Below are positions 13,552 to 28,200 of a stretch of 64,000 bases of DNA, piece by piece; the stretch's first letter is position 1, and every line of letters starts with the position of its first letter. The stretch spans positions 86,707 to 150,706 of the forward strand of contig JAPYMA010000827.1 in assembly GCA_035041965.1 (NCBI GenBank). Reading direction: 5' to 3'. The notes beneath the pieces are model-generated. The model had not been told where the DNA came from and did no database searches. It was given only the letters and a program-made list of their open reading frames with translations. This DNA is from Anisakis pegreffii. Its lineage: Eukaryota > Nematoda > Chromadorea > Rhabditida > Anisakidae. The translations under genes and the position numbers were made by a program.

Positions 13552-16500
13552 ATTTCAGACTTATTTGAACCTCATTCTTCGGCTGGTTCAATGAATATAC
13601 TCGAATGTGGCGCTAAACTAAATCAAATCAAATAACTCATTTAATCACGTTCAAAACCTATCGCAGGCAAGCGCCACTCAAACAGAAAACTGATGCAGTG
13701 AAGATCTAAAGTTGAAATTAATGTGCAAAACTAATTAATGTTAAAATGCGATGATGACTGCCGTTATCTGTGGCATGGCAATGGTCTCAAAGGATACTGA
13801 AAGCCAATTTCAGTCAATCAACATATTCAGATGCTATCATAACATTTCAAATTTATACCGGGAAACTAAAGCTCACAAGGGGCAACGAATGAATTCAAAG
13901 TATGGGATAAATGCCTGAATTCGGAAACGATAAGAAGAAAAAAACTTCATCAGCGCTTTCAAACATTTCAGTTGATAATTTTAAGAGGAAGCTCTAAAAA
14001 ATTGGAATTCGTCAGTTTGATGAAAGAAAAATCATGAAAATATGCCAATGCAATAGCTTTTTTTCCACTCCAATTATACAGACCGTCGATCAAGCCTGAT
14101 GATCATTGGAGAGAAACGCAATGAATAGATATGATGCTAGTGACGTCAATAATATTGCGGGTTCGTTTCCGGTTCACGGAGGAAAGTTTTGCTCAAAACC
14201 GAGTGGTGTACTGATATCATCAATGTTGTGAGCCTTGGCCAGGCTATGATCCGGTTTGTATCTATTATCTAACTATCTGTTATATTACTAGTGATATTAT
14301 TCGAATAAAGTAAATATCATTGGTCAACTGCTTGAATGCAATGAATATGAGTAAAACAAAATCTAAAAGCGCTGTAAATGACGATTAGAATTGTTCATTC
14401 ATTTCGGCATCAACATGAAATCAACAGTAAATTGAGCATCCGCAGAACTATCACATGATTTCTTTTTGCATTGATTCGACAAGCAACATTGAGAATTGTC
14501 GCGACGGAGCGCGAAAGAGACGATTCGTGAGGGACATCAAATTGATATGTGAAATCAACCTTTAAATCTTTACTTAGCTGAATATGTATAAGATGTACAC
14601 GGATATCATGCATTATCGATTCGGATGATGAAACTTAACTTTCGTATATCGCATTTGGAGGATCTCCCCCCTCTTTGTGTTTGTATCTTATGAATGCTTT
14701 ATGTTTCGATATATAATACAGTCTTATTGCAAAATAAACGCCGAAAGAATGAAATGTTTTGCACGTATAATATTTGCTTTCCCAACGAGGCGTGCACACT
14801 TCAAATGATGCAATCAGTAGGCTATATTAAGTAACCATCGAACAAAACAAATGCTATGGCAATATCGGTGATGTGAAGTGATGACGATATGTGCCGAGCA
14901 GTTTTGAAACGAGTTGAGAAATTGTTTGAATAAGTGAAAGCAAAAAATTTTGAAAAGCTTCGAGAGAACTTCTGAACGCTTTCAAAGAAGTTCGAAGGAA
15001 ATGTGAGAAAGTTAAAAGAAATCCATCATGGAAACTGCTGACGTCTTTTAATTTATTACTGGCGTAAGGCTGAGAAATGACTTTATTCTTTCAAACAACT
15101 TGTCTTGAGCCACGAATAATTTCCATTCGCACGCGCACTTTGCGTGATATGAGCAAACTTACTCATGTCACATTTGCTTTGTAAATAATTCGTCATGAAA
15201 GTATTCACATGAAAAATGTAAGAAAAAAAATGACTGAAGAAGCAACTACGCAACGACTTTGAGCATCGAAAGATGGAAGCTCTTTCCGTGTCGTCATGCT
15301 GTCGGATGTTACCGATTGATAATGTGATTCCTCAAAATGGCTAATGTGAATAGTTCATCCATCTAACTCGTATCAGTGCTTTTTTTTTTGAGGACACACA
15401 TTCATATTAACATATTCTTATAAGGCATAATTTTTTATTGTTCCGTAGAACATTGATTTCTTCGATCATTTTTCCGTGTGCTCAATTGAGCAATTGATTT
15501 TTGCATTCAAGTGCCGTGTGCGTGACAAATACGTTTGATTAGTGCCGACTACTGATGCGTGACATGACGTGTGCTCACAAAAGTAAACACCTCAAACGCC
15601 TAGCTGCTCATCAGAAGAACAAAAAAGCATCTCGAAAATGTGATAGCAAAGAAATTACTCGAATGAATCATATCTGTTTGATTCATCTGAAGCGATTGAG
15701 TGAAATTGATCGAGAAGAAATTAACACCGTATAACTGATGGGAAATTAGAAATGGGGCGATTATTTCATGGAATTGTTTGCTTGAATGAATTGCATGCAA
15801 TCTGAATATTACTGAATGAGCAAATGATTAAACAAGAATGATGAATGTGAGTGGAAAGAAAGCGCTTTCCATACGAATGCCTTCCGTATTAAAGCGATTC
15901 GCATGCACCTTAAAATCTTAACTATAAGATAATAAGAGATTGTCATACGATAGATAACTAACTTTTGCCGAAAATTCAAACGAAAAACGCGATTGCAGTC
16001 ATCGGTAAATCCGATACACTGCATCTGTCAAGTGGACAATTTTGTTTTTTAGCGGTGCTTCCGTCGGATTTTCATTCATTCAGTGTGTAACCTTAGAACG
16101 TCTCGTGTATCGATATATCGGAGGTTTTAATTTCAAACGTGTCGTTTCATTTGTCGATATTTCTAAAGCAAATTACGACGCATCACCGAAATTCTGAAGA
16201 TGCTTTCAGCTTTCACATGTGAACTGCTATTGTTTGAACACTGAAAGAAGAATGCAGAAACTAAAATAATCTGAAGATGTTTCACGTACTCTGAAGATAC
16301 AATCAGGAAAGACAACTACGACGGCTACCATAAGAGTGCACGAGTGGTTCAGAAGCGATGATTGTAATAAATATGGCTTCATGATAAGATTGCTTGCGTA
16401 CGTCTAGAGATCGAATTATTTCATTTGACCGTACTGAAGTGCGGCCCTTCAATCACTTCGCATATTTCAAAGATCGCTAACTCAGAAGAACAATCAAAAG

Positions 16501-19500
16501 CATGTCAACTTCCAAGACACAAACTCATGCGAACATTCAAAGCTGTTCTTGAAGCTATACTCATTCTATCCAATAATCTTTCTTCACGCAACTAACTATA
16601 AGCAAAACAACATCTAAATCGATCCCATTTGCAGATCAAAATAACATTGGCAACGTCAATTCTTGAGACTTTCGCGACTGATACGATGACTCTCCGAAAT
16701 CGTTGTAATGCGTAATTTTGCAAGAGAACGGGCAAAAAAATTTGATTAAATTTGCAGCATTCTGCAAACTGTTCTCTGTAAATTCAACTTATGCATGATA
16801 GCGTTTTTGATGAGTCTTGTCACTTTCGAATGATAGCTTCATAATGACAGTTGCGTTTCATCATCGCCCAAAAAAAAGAAGAGGGCATTTTTCAACTGCA
16901 AAAACATTTTTTGGAGTGCTTCGATGTGTTGCCTGATACACATTTCTCAAAACCATCATCACCACATCACAGCGCACCTCGTTACATTTTGAGTTCGTCG
17001 ATCCGTTTCACTTACGCGCAGTTCACAAATACTCCACTTTGCTTCCGCTCTCCCAAAAGACATGCTTATTTTCAAGAGGATCGCTCCAGTTTATAACTTC
17101 GATTATGACTTTTGTTATTAGGAAAATTGAATTTGAGTGTATCGCATAATTTATTTATGGCTCGCGTAATTTGAGTGAAATGATTACTGCCGAATTATGT
17201 CTAGTGAATACGTAGATAGGTGGTACGCATGAGAAGTTATTTGAGTGAGGCAACTGACTAACTCCCAAAGGAAACTTTGCTCTTGTCTTCCTCAATTCAA
17301 TCAAATGTTGCTAGCACGGAGGATCGAGCGTGCATTTCGGATCGATTTCGTTTGAATTAAAGAGGCGAACAAACAACTCTAATGTACTTCATTACGCTGA
17401 TTGTGAGCAACATTCACAATCGTACAATCAAGGTACATATAAAGTAGGGCATTGAACCGAAACATTTCAAAGAAAAATATTTCTCAAAGAAACATTTCTT
17501 TCAACAAAAAATAATCATAATCATTTTGTAATGCAAAAGAATGCAAAACCGAAGCACAAATTACACCTCGAATAACTTCGCAGTTTCTTTCTTAAAAACC
17601 ATTGCTTGCATTAGAAGTTTTTAAGAGAGAATTCAGCATGGAATTGAGATAATATGCGTAGACATATAGGTTAAGACAGTTGTGCTAGATTCAAGGGATT
17701 AAGTGAAGTGGAACAAAATGAAACGACGAATCATGCTAACAATCGCTAATTTCAGACACATTTCGGATTTTGTTCATTTGTGCGAAAATCTTAACGAATG
17801 AATTGAGTTGTTTTCGGTTTAGACTAGAAGGTCAGAAAACTGAAGCAGAGAGCAGTGGAAATTTTTTTTTGGCGAAAACGTGCACAAAATCAGCCGTTCT
17901 CGGAAAGGTGTTACGAAAAAATGCCACCTAGCAATACTCACACTAATTTTCCTGGATATTCTCAAAAATTTCAATTTTAAAACTTGCAATTTGGTTATTG
18001 CATCAAGAATAACTTTTAAAAAGTGCAAATGTTCAAAGCTATTCTATTCATGACACCACCACTCAGAACAGCGTTATGAGGGACCGCGTTCCCGTTTTTT
18101 ATCATTGAGTGTTGCCGAACTGAAGAGATCGAAGTTGAGCTGTGAAAGGTTGGTTCTATTTGCATGAAATAATGCGATACATAATCATTTTTGCTGCTGA
18201 ATGCTCGCAATATTACTTCAACTGATTCGTCACCTACAATACAGTCGTCCAAAGATACAGACAACATGGGATAAACTGCTGATAAGTTTTTTTGCCAGCA
18301 AATCATGAAGAACGCTTACAAATCGACTAGGACTCATACAAACGAACTCATACGAATGATGCATTCTTACAGAGAATATGATGGGCGGTTTGTAGTCAGT
18401 GCTCGAAATCGGTTGAGAGTATCGTGGAGGATTGACGCTGGGGCGTGGAAGATTGATGTATGCAATAAATGTATGAAATAAATCATCGATATGGATGAGT
18501 GCTTCACGTTTGAATGATTCAAAAAACACAGAGATCTGTGGAACGAAAGTGTGCACATACCAATAGTTCATAGGCATCGAATTCTGTGTGTATTGCTGCA
18601 TCGTTAATCCAGTGAGCCTAACCTCACTGACGATAACAACCTCGAATGTTATGCGCATTAGTGATAATTCTATTGACGTTTCAGCTCTCGATGAATCGAG
18701 AATTCATAACATGAAGTGGCACGCACATGAATATAAATATCAAGATGTAGATGATGTGATTCAATCGGTCAGATTGCAATTGATGCAGACACTCAACTGC
18801 AAAACATTCAAGACATTCAGGAAACTCTGTGCAGTCGAACTTGATTGTATTGGAGAACTAATTAAAGCGTAGATAGAATGAGAAAAGCCCATATAAAAGT
18901 GAAACCTTACAATTGAACATAAGTGAAAAAGCAAAGCAAAAAAAAAAGATCGCATTAGGTAGTCTAACTGAAAAATAACTACAATTTTTTAACTCAAATT
19001 ACGCTCAAATTGAACTCAACGATTGTTTCCTGGGTATCATGAATGAGTTGCATGCAGTGTTTGAAAGATTGTAGGGATAATTTCGTTCTCACTTGATGAA
19101 AGCTTTCAAGTGAAGCGGTCGGGAGGTGTATGCTCAAAGTGCTCCTTCAAATTCAACCGATAATGAATAGAATGAAAACAACAGAATGCCATTCTCTTAA
19201 GGACTGAGGTGCGTGACTAATCTAAGTAATGGTTGTTGCTATCGAATCAACAACCCTCAGGGTGCTTTCGGAGAAAAAAGAGAAAGCTGTTTACGACATC
19301 TTTCATGTTTTTCGAAAGGTTCTCACAGAGTTGTAAGAAGCAACCATATTCCAAGGTACACACATAGTGACGAATGTATTCAAGTTGAATGAGTTATGAT
19401 GTAAACATTTCATGTTTCATGGCGAAAACATTGCGGAAAATGTCAGCGTTCGTTTTGTATTGGCCTAGTCAAAGTAATATTGTTAACAGAAAGTTAGATC

Positions 19501-19630
19501 CGATGAACTGAAACCCTCTCAGAACGATTCGTTCATAATCCGATCCGTCCGATCTCCGATCTCTTCATTTGTTGATCTCTTCTCGAAGAAGGGAGTCAAC
19601 AACACATTCCACAAAAGACTCTTAAGAGAA

Positions 19631-19648
19631 TGTGTGTGTGTGTGTGTG
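19631..19648. repeat. (TG)n microsatellite
   Basis: Nine uninterrupted TG dinucleotides, just downstream of a stretch of imperfect short inverted repeats. Confidence 0.9.
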
Positions 19649-22600
19649 ACCGAGGAAGTTGGTGTGACCGAGGACAGAAAAATCGCATAAAGTGACACTC
19701 TTCATTGATCGCTAATCGTCCGAGATTCACCCAATTGAAAGCACACAAATAATCTCAGTCAATACCAACTCACCAGCTCAATAGCAGAAACAAGACCTCT
19801 CTGCTATGAAACAAGAAATTCGAATCATCATCCAATATTTCACAGCGAAAAACAGTTTTCAACGTATCAGGCTTCAAAACGCTTTCAAAATCGCATACAA
19901 AATCAACTAACAACTAATAATAAACTTCAAAATTCTTACCGCTCTTCATGATGACTCTTAAAAGGTTTCCCCAGCAGAATATGAGTTGCTAATGGAAGAC
20001 TTAATTGGCCAGTTGAAATATCCCAAAAAAAAAAACAATGCGCCATCTATTTGCAACGGTTCATTTGAAATTACTTGCGTCACCAAGCATTTTGGACTGG
20101 AAAAAAATTCTTCAATAATTATAACTTTTGCAGCCTAATTCACGCTAAGTTTTTGCGTTTATTCGCTTGGTATTGCAATGAATGGTATTATGCTGGCTGG
20201 CTGGCTGAGGAACGATGTCATTTCGTGCGAATAAATGAGAGCGTTTGTTTGCTGAAATTAAATTAAAGAAATTGTTCATGCAAAACTATAAGAATCCGCA
20301 ATAAAATACGACTGATGAAGTGTTGAAAGCGATGGCGTAGAGATGACGCACATTCAGATGGACTTCTATCGATTTTCGATCGACGAAAATGATGAAAAAC
20401 AATTGAAATGTCGGTGTTTCAGCCAAATCCCACCGCGACTGACACCAGAAGAAGATCCGAGACAGGGCATCATGCTCACTGATAATTGCGAGAACACGAA
20501 TGATGCTGAAACGAATGAAAAATTTTAAGCTGACGAGAGTATAGGAGAACGACGATTCTGCTATACGGAAGCATTCACGAACGCAATTCATCGGTATCAA
20601 ATACGGAGGAATAATCAAATGGTATTTCAAGCACGCAATCTTTGTCATGAATTGTTATTCGGAACTGTCATCTAGTGAATCGCATCAATTACTCATTGCT
20701 CAAAACATTCAAGGAACTGGAATCGTTCAGTGAAACAAATGAAGTTAAATTATACATTTGAATTGAAATGCTCACACTTGAAAACTTCTTCAGATGAAAA
20801 CAAAAACGATTAATTTCAAAGATTAAATTTCAATGTTAAATTTCACAATAGCACGAATTAAATTACATTGTGTTCTGTGAACAGTGAAGATGTAGAATTT
20901 TGATGCATTTGTTCAAATTTGTATTGTTCCAGAAACGAGAATTTCAATCCGTTGAAAGCCTGAAAGGTTTCGTCACATAAAGAGCAGTAAAGAAGAGACT
21001 AAAATGGTCTTTTCCATGCGGAACCCTCAACTAACGATAGTGAATGTAAGCCACTTAATGCTTGCTGTGATGGGCAGTTATTGGATGCATACACACATAA
21101 GAAACATTCATTTTGTGGGCTTTCATTAAAATGGGTAATTTCCTAGAAATTGCATGATAGCTAATTTCATTCATCTATAATCTATGGCTTGAAAAAATGC
21201 ACCGATCGAAATTCAAATTGTCTGCCGATTGCACTGAAACTGTGAATGTAAGCCACTTAATTCCAAAAGCATTAAAGTAGAAATTCAACTGTAAATTTCA
21301 AAACCAGGAAATTCGCAAATGAGATCATTGAGACTTTTGAGGACTTATAAAAGCGCGAAATTAAAAGCGACGAATGTGTTATCCGTTGAATTGTATTCAT
21401 TCAATTGTATTCATTCAGCTTATTCAAACAATTTCATTTAATTGTACAGTTGCAAACTTTGCTTTGTGAGGTTTGTTCAATCAGCGGCAAGCTTAAGACA
21501 TTTTAAACGCATTTAACAAACAGTCAGTAAAAAGTGAAGCTGAACTGGTGTGAAAAGATGTAAAATGTGAATGCGTCTGATGATAGTATCCACTAAAAGA
21601 AGTTGTCGTGGAACTGAAACGTTGATCGAGCACTTCATTCGGGCAAATGGTCGACTGAACGCGATCACTAATCGTGATAATGCTCGAGATAAATACTGAT
21701 TATCTGAATGCGTACTCTTAATCGTTTCAGAATAAAAATGAGCACAGGTCAAAAATTCCTAGCGGATATTCCATTGAAATACGATTAAGCATGCTAAGAT
21801 CGTCGATTTTCCAGTCCGTCTGCGTGTCAGCAGATAAGACTTCTTCAGTGAATTTCATCTTTTCAATTAGACATGAAAAAATCATACGAAAATCTGCTAC
21901 TGGAGTAAATGAATGAACGAGTTGAGATTATTGAAGTGGGTTCGACATTTCAACGAATTCTTAAGCGATTTGTCAGCACATGAACGCTGTTTATTTTCAT
22001 TTTAAGCGTATCATTTTAAAGCAAGCGGTTCTCGGAAGAGTATTAACTCAAAACGGTTGGATACTCGGAATGGGAGGGTGCTACTCTGAACTTAGGCATA
22101 CAGATCAAAATTTTTTATAGTTTTGAAACGATGTGCCAGCATAATATGATCTTGCACTCCACTCCATCCATCAAAACATTGTTAGTGAATGAGTTTTATG
22201 TCTCATTGATATTTAATGTGGTGCTTCTATGCAGCTATTATGTTCGTGCCAGAAGCGAAACGAAATGTGCGTTCTGTTTTGAAAGTTAAGCATGAATGAG
22301 AACGTTTACGAGGTCATTGCCATTAAATATGCATTGAAATAGGATTACTTCTATTGAGCATTTACAAAAGTGACAAACGTTTTGTTTATGAATAACATCT
22401 CGATTCCGTGATACCAATTCCAAGATCCACTCAAGGGACACATTTCCTGGTCAATTCGAGTGGTGACACTGAGCAACACGAGTGTTTTGAATGATAATTG
22501 AAAGACAACTAACTAACTACATTACCAAATAAAACGCAGCATAACGACTCACATTCTGCGACTTGTGACAATGTTATTCCAATAAAATTTCCAGCTAACG

Positions 22601-22853
22601 ATAATGAAACCCTCAAATTGAGGAAAGAGTTTCGTTGCTTACGTAAACTCTTGATCAGTTGTTAAAATCACAGAGATTTTGTTTAGCCATCAAATTGTCG
22701 GATTTATGAAGATATAATTTTGAAATTTTTGAAACCAAATTAATTCGCTTCTGACAAGGATATGAACAGCTTTTGTATAGAGGAGGATTATTTGAATTAC
22801 ATAAAGCATAGTGAAACCGACTAAAACATAATTCAATAATTTTTGAGTGACGT

Positions 22854-22943
22854 AACGTGGTATATCATGGATGACGAACACCTTCAATGGATGACGAACA
22901 CCTCCAATGGATGACGAACACCTCTAATGACGTGGTATATCAT
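22854..22943. repeat. 20-bp minisatellite bracketed by a direct repeat
   Basis: Three consecutive 20-bp units (22,867-22,886, 22,887-22,906 and 22,907-22,926) differ by single bases. A 14-base sequence, acgtggtatatcat, occurs at 22,854-22,867 and again at 22,930-22,943, so the array is bracketed by direct repeats. No open frame crosses it convincingly. Confidence 0.85.
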
Positions 22944-25297
22944 AGAAAGAAGATGTATTTATGTGCCGTACAAGGCTGTAACTTGCTGATAAGCAGCGAA
23001 TGACAGAATTTTATTTAGAGAGAAGTATTGCGTTCAGGAAACGAGTGCAATCTCTTAGTTGAGTTCTGTTATTTGTTTCCGCTTGTTTTCTCATTTTATA
23101 GGAAGTTGTTTATCAGTACCATTGCTTGTATGATGCTGCCAGACACTTTACTGGGAGTAAAGCTGAATGCAATCGCTATGTTAACACATTATCAGTTGGT
23201 TCAACTTGTGTGGCAATCAACCGCCAACTTATCAAACAATCTTCATGAACAAAGTTAGTACAATGGAAAAGAGGAATGCCGAATCGCAGAACTAAAAATA
23301 TTCATTAAATTGAGACAAAAACGATCGATGAGCTTGATGAACAGGATGAGTCTAAGCGAATATTTTCAAAAAATTGCGTTCATATTCCACTAGAATGGAA
23401 AAGCGGATGATCAACAGGTCACAATGGGACATTCAAAAATGAGAGCATTATTGAGGTTTTGGTTGCTATGGAAATCGAGCGCTTTTTATGACGAGATAAT
23501 ACTTTTGGGAAATCTATAACTCTCAAATTTGAATTGTTGTTCAAGTTCAAGTACAAGTCAAGTACAAGTACTCACCGGTTATTTCATGAGTTATGATTTG
23601 ATTATTTCATTCCATGCTGCTAATTTTCTAATCTCTCAATCCTAATCTTTGTGTAGCTGCTGTCTTGATAATCATAAATTTAATTACATATTTCTTCGTT
23701 TCGAAATATACCAATGATTAGAAGAACATTTCAGTTTTGATTCTGCTCACAAATGAGTACCATCCAAAGCAACATGTACAAGTTATGAATTCAGCAAAAT
23801 GACCGAAAGAACAACATATCGCGCATAATTTCTCAGGCATTTTCAGCGTTAGCAAAGGCTTAAAAATGGTTTCTTTGATAGAAGAGTGTACTGTTGACTT
23901 TTGCACACATTCACATGCTTATTGCTTCTTATTCTTACGTTTCACTGAATCTTTACGTAAATGATGGCTAATTTGTCCAGTGTAGAACTGAACCACTCAA
24001 AGCAATCGTCGTTGTTCGTTGTACTTCTTCTTCCGTTCTGAACAGAACGACCATTTCCGTTCATTAACAAATTCTGAATTGGGATTTTGCGTTCAAGTGT
24101 GATTCTTGAATGCAATTCGCTGCACTTGACCAGGCAAACATCAAACATCTCGCTTAATTGCTTCACCGATTGTGCAATGGCAAAGTGTGATAACTGCGAT
24201 TTACGCTAAATTACTCTCGTTACGACCAACAGATCTGAACTAGTGATTGAAGTGACGAAGATCAATTAATGCGTATTCGTGTAATCGCTTGCTTGAAGCT
24301 AATTCAAGCGTAATTACTAAGAAAACTGAATATTCACTATGCGCTTTAGTATTTTTCTGATTTTAATACTAATAATAGCAGTAGATGTCACATTGTCATT
24401 AGGATTATTATTGTAAAATTTTGAAAAAATAGTAATGAAATTTCGAAACCTTTACTAAACACTCTCGTTTGATCTTATTTTTGCAAACCACTTTAATAGT
24501 TGCACAATTCAGTACGATTTTTTCAAGCATTTCAATGCATTAAAACATCACATTGAATCGTCTTCTGTCTTATTGCGTTTTTTTTGTTGTCTTTTTTAGT
24601 ACTTCAAATGCCAATTAATTGCATGATTTTATGAATTTTAAAATTTCAATTGTGCAGTTGGTGATCATGGTAATTCATAGATTGAATTCCATTTATTTAT
24701 CAAATAGTGCGAGAAAAACAATAAAAATGACCAATTGCATCTGTACTTGTGCACACGAGTATGCGATTTGACAGTGATCAATAACTAAGTTGAGAAATAA
24801 TTTGAGGTAGTTGAGATAGACAATTAACATTTAAATGCTCGCTTAAAAATAGTAACCATTAAAATATTAACAAATTAATGGAGAATCTAAAATATCACAA
24901 ATAATCATCGATTATTTCAATGAATAGACTAAAATATTCAACGAATTCATTATGCTCATTACACTTTCACGCACATTCAATGAATAACTCAAACATTCAA
25001 TGAGCCATTCCTTTGTTATTTTTCGAAAATTAGTGCATCAAATACCAGTACGCATTGAGGAACATTGATAGCGAATTCCTCCGGATAAAGAAATCTACTT
25101 GAATGAAAACACCATTGAAAATTACACCCGAACAAATGCTTTCGGAATTCGATCACCGTTTCAAATTTCGCTGTCGATTCAAATCGCATCAAAAAATTCG
25201 AAATTGTTTCCGCTGGAAATCTTTTTTTAAAATATTCAAAATATTTTTCTCTTGGAAAATGTTTCACATTTTGCGCCGTGATGGCAAGGGCAGTCAG

Positions 25298-28200
25298 TTA
25301 GACGGAACGAATATTTGGGTAATCTTTTGGCTCCGGAGCGCCTAAATCACCGACGTAACGCTCTTGTATAGATGGCCTCAGACCGCAAGTCCTTCGAAAC
25401 TCTTGTCCGACTTCATGAATCCATTTATTGGCCACCCACTTGACGCCAACCAAAACCGGACATGCCGCATGCCGTGTCCGGAGATCACCTTCACCGGATC
25501 GGTAAAGATTATACCAGAATAGCGCATCATTCTGAAGTTGAGCACACGGTTTTACCAAAATTTTTGACGATCGCGTTACAAATCAATCGCACTGAATGTT
25601 TTCGTAATGTTCACTTAATTTCATTCGGTTGTATTCTCGACTGATTCTGAATCTCTGAGCAAATCGAGTACGTTATCTGATATTTATTGAAGGGTCTGAG
25701 AGCTTCACAGTGATTCGATATGAAAGATCGAAATCGAATAAAGGCAACAGAATTAAGGACGGATTATCACCTGAGATGGCATGATCGTTGTTTTGATTTC
25801 CGTGAATACTGTACCTCCACCAATTTCAGGTTGAGTCAACTGAAAGTGTTTTTATAGTGGACGAACGAACGATGAATTTTAGAATGAAGACATGCGCTGG
25901 TTCTGACTCGACAGAGTGCTAAAGTATCGAAAACAAAAATTTCGCGATATTTTCGTTCCGTGAAATATCGCGAAATATCAGAAGAATAATCTCATGTTGA
26001 CACGAATTTGATGTGATCTTACGGCATCATTTCTCACTCTTGGAAACGTTTCCGCTTCTAAACAGTCTCTTAATCTGGAGTATTCCGTAAACAGGAATTT
26101 TTTCATAAATTCCCAGTTCAACAACAATTCGGCTCACGTTTTAACAATCACATGTAACATTTACACTCACTCACATAAAAGAGGACGGTTGCCACACGAT
26201 TGCCAGTTCCCAGCGATTCGAACGCTCTCGGTTCATCTTTCTGAAATGATTCACTGCTGAAAATGAATTTTGAAAATTTGCAAAATAACTTTTGCACTAC
26301 ATTTGCACATTTAAATTTCTGCAAATTGCAAACTGTTGAATGCCGTTGAAATGAGAATTCCGGTAACGTCATCTAATCGGAAATTTCAATGCTTCATTAC
26401 ATTAATTGGTTAATTAAAATGCAAAAAAACAATTCTAATTTATCTTCATCATCATCATCATCAACTAATTAACTGACTGACGATGAGTGACGCTATTTTA
26501 GCGTTAACACTGAGCGACTCACAAACCATTAAGCCATTTATCTTAAAAATTCAGTCACTTCAACAAAGTGTCCAATGTTCAGTTATCGCTCTTATCATCA
26601 ACATTCGCCAACCCCAACATTTCAACGTTCAACCGAATCGTCTTATCGTCACTTTGCATACAACTACACCCTCCAAAAATAGCACTCGAATAAAATGTAA
26701 TCTAAATTTGTATCTATTTCGCGTCATAACTCGTGTCCCCCTTTGTCCGCTGCAAATATTTCTTTCATATCCGTGATCAGCTACATTAGCCCTACAAAAT
26801 GATATAGGTCTCATTCCGAAAGACGGGGGTAAGTTCGTGAGGTTTCCTCGTCAGTCAACAATACTCATAATCAAAGATTTGTGTTTTCGCGTTTGCAAAT
26901 GAAACATTTTGCAAAATTTACTCAAAATACTTCGATATCTCTTCGATACTTCAAATGGGACCATACAATCGCTCGCACGTCTTATGTCGTGATAAACATC
27001 AATGAAAGAAGAGCAAATCGAACACATTCATAAATTAAACATTCACAACAGGAAACAGAATGCATTAGAATTGGTGATGAAGAAATGAGTGAAAACATTC
27101 ATCAATTCAGTCACAAATGACTGATTAATTTCACTTTCTCAAGCTTTACGACAAAGACTTACTTGAGCAAAATCGAAATGTGGATCGTAATGGCCACCAA
27201 TACCGTAATTCGCGATCTGAAAAATTCTCTGGATGATCGTTCGATACAATTTTTTGTATTATGCAGATTTAGTCAACACATAAACAGTCTGTCTCTACTT
27301 GCAAACGTCAACGATTTCAGTGGGATATGAATTCAAAAATTTGTATGTGATCAATTGCACTCTTAAAAAAAAAGGAAATGTTTATCAGCTTAATAACGAA
27401 TAGACGCTAAATCATCTGCTAATTAGTGAGCAATTCATGGACAATGACAAGAATTTTGGGTGAAACAAGACGCACTTCATTATCAGTTCGTCTTAGTTTT
27501 CTAGGTAAAGTTTGTAATCATGAGAAGAGTTATGATTTGTGATTTCGCTATTAGAGCATAGTTTGAAAATCGCATGTCTGTCCCATTAGAATTCATTAAA
27601 AATCAAAGCACTCACGATCAGATAGGTAGAAACAAATGTTAGTAGAATAGTTCCAGAGCAGAATTCTTTTCTTGAACGCAAATGGGAACAATTTTATTTA
27701 GATGGAAGCAGCTGATCAAGAAACAGTTCAAATCAGCAAATATAAACAAAAGAAATCAATGGATGGCAACTGATCACCTGTAATTCTTCGGCCGTTTCCA
27801 CCTCAAGATTAGTCATTAATTCGATACGGTTATTGACTCGTTCCACAACATCGTTATCGTGACCTTGTAACCATGCACTGTAATATTAACGGTATCGCTA
27901 AACACTGACGATATATTATCTAACCTTCATAATCTATCGATATGTTGAGAATCACAGTTGAGTTATTTCATTAGAATATTCAGATTACAGCGATCAATAC
28001 TATTGTAATTTACACTTCAATATTTTTTTTAGATCAGTGATTCTCATAGGGGGTGAAATTGGGTAATTTGGAGGTGTGGAGGGGTAACGGAGCGGGTGGG
28101 GAAATTAGTATTTCGTGCAGTTGTTATGTTTTGATTGAACGCCATTGTGATGGTGTTTTTTAAATTGGTAAATTCTTCATTCTCGTATTTTCTGAGTATT

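Larger units (their letters stand above)
1..25297. other. Long stretch with no supportable gene
   Basis: I read both strands and found no protein family I recognise and no chain of exons with compatible splice phases. The open frames here are mostly under 100 codons, the longest 142, as expected by chance in AT-rich DNA. A few segments look slightly protein-like (18,666-18,872 plus; 20,361-20,528 plus; 23,942-24,166 minus) and are listed under findings. The rest holds simple repeats and unique AT-rich sequence. It could be intergenic DNA or the inside of very long introns of a gene extending out of the window. Confidence 0.55.

Noticed and set aside
18230..18658. Longest open frame in the window, 142 codons, minus strand
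   Set aside because: No domain, signal or splice context stands out, and a frame of this length is expected by chance in 64 kb.
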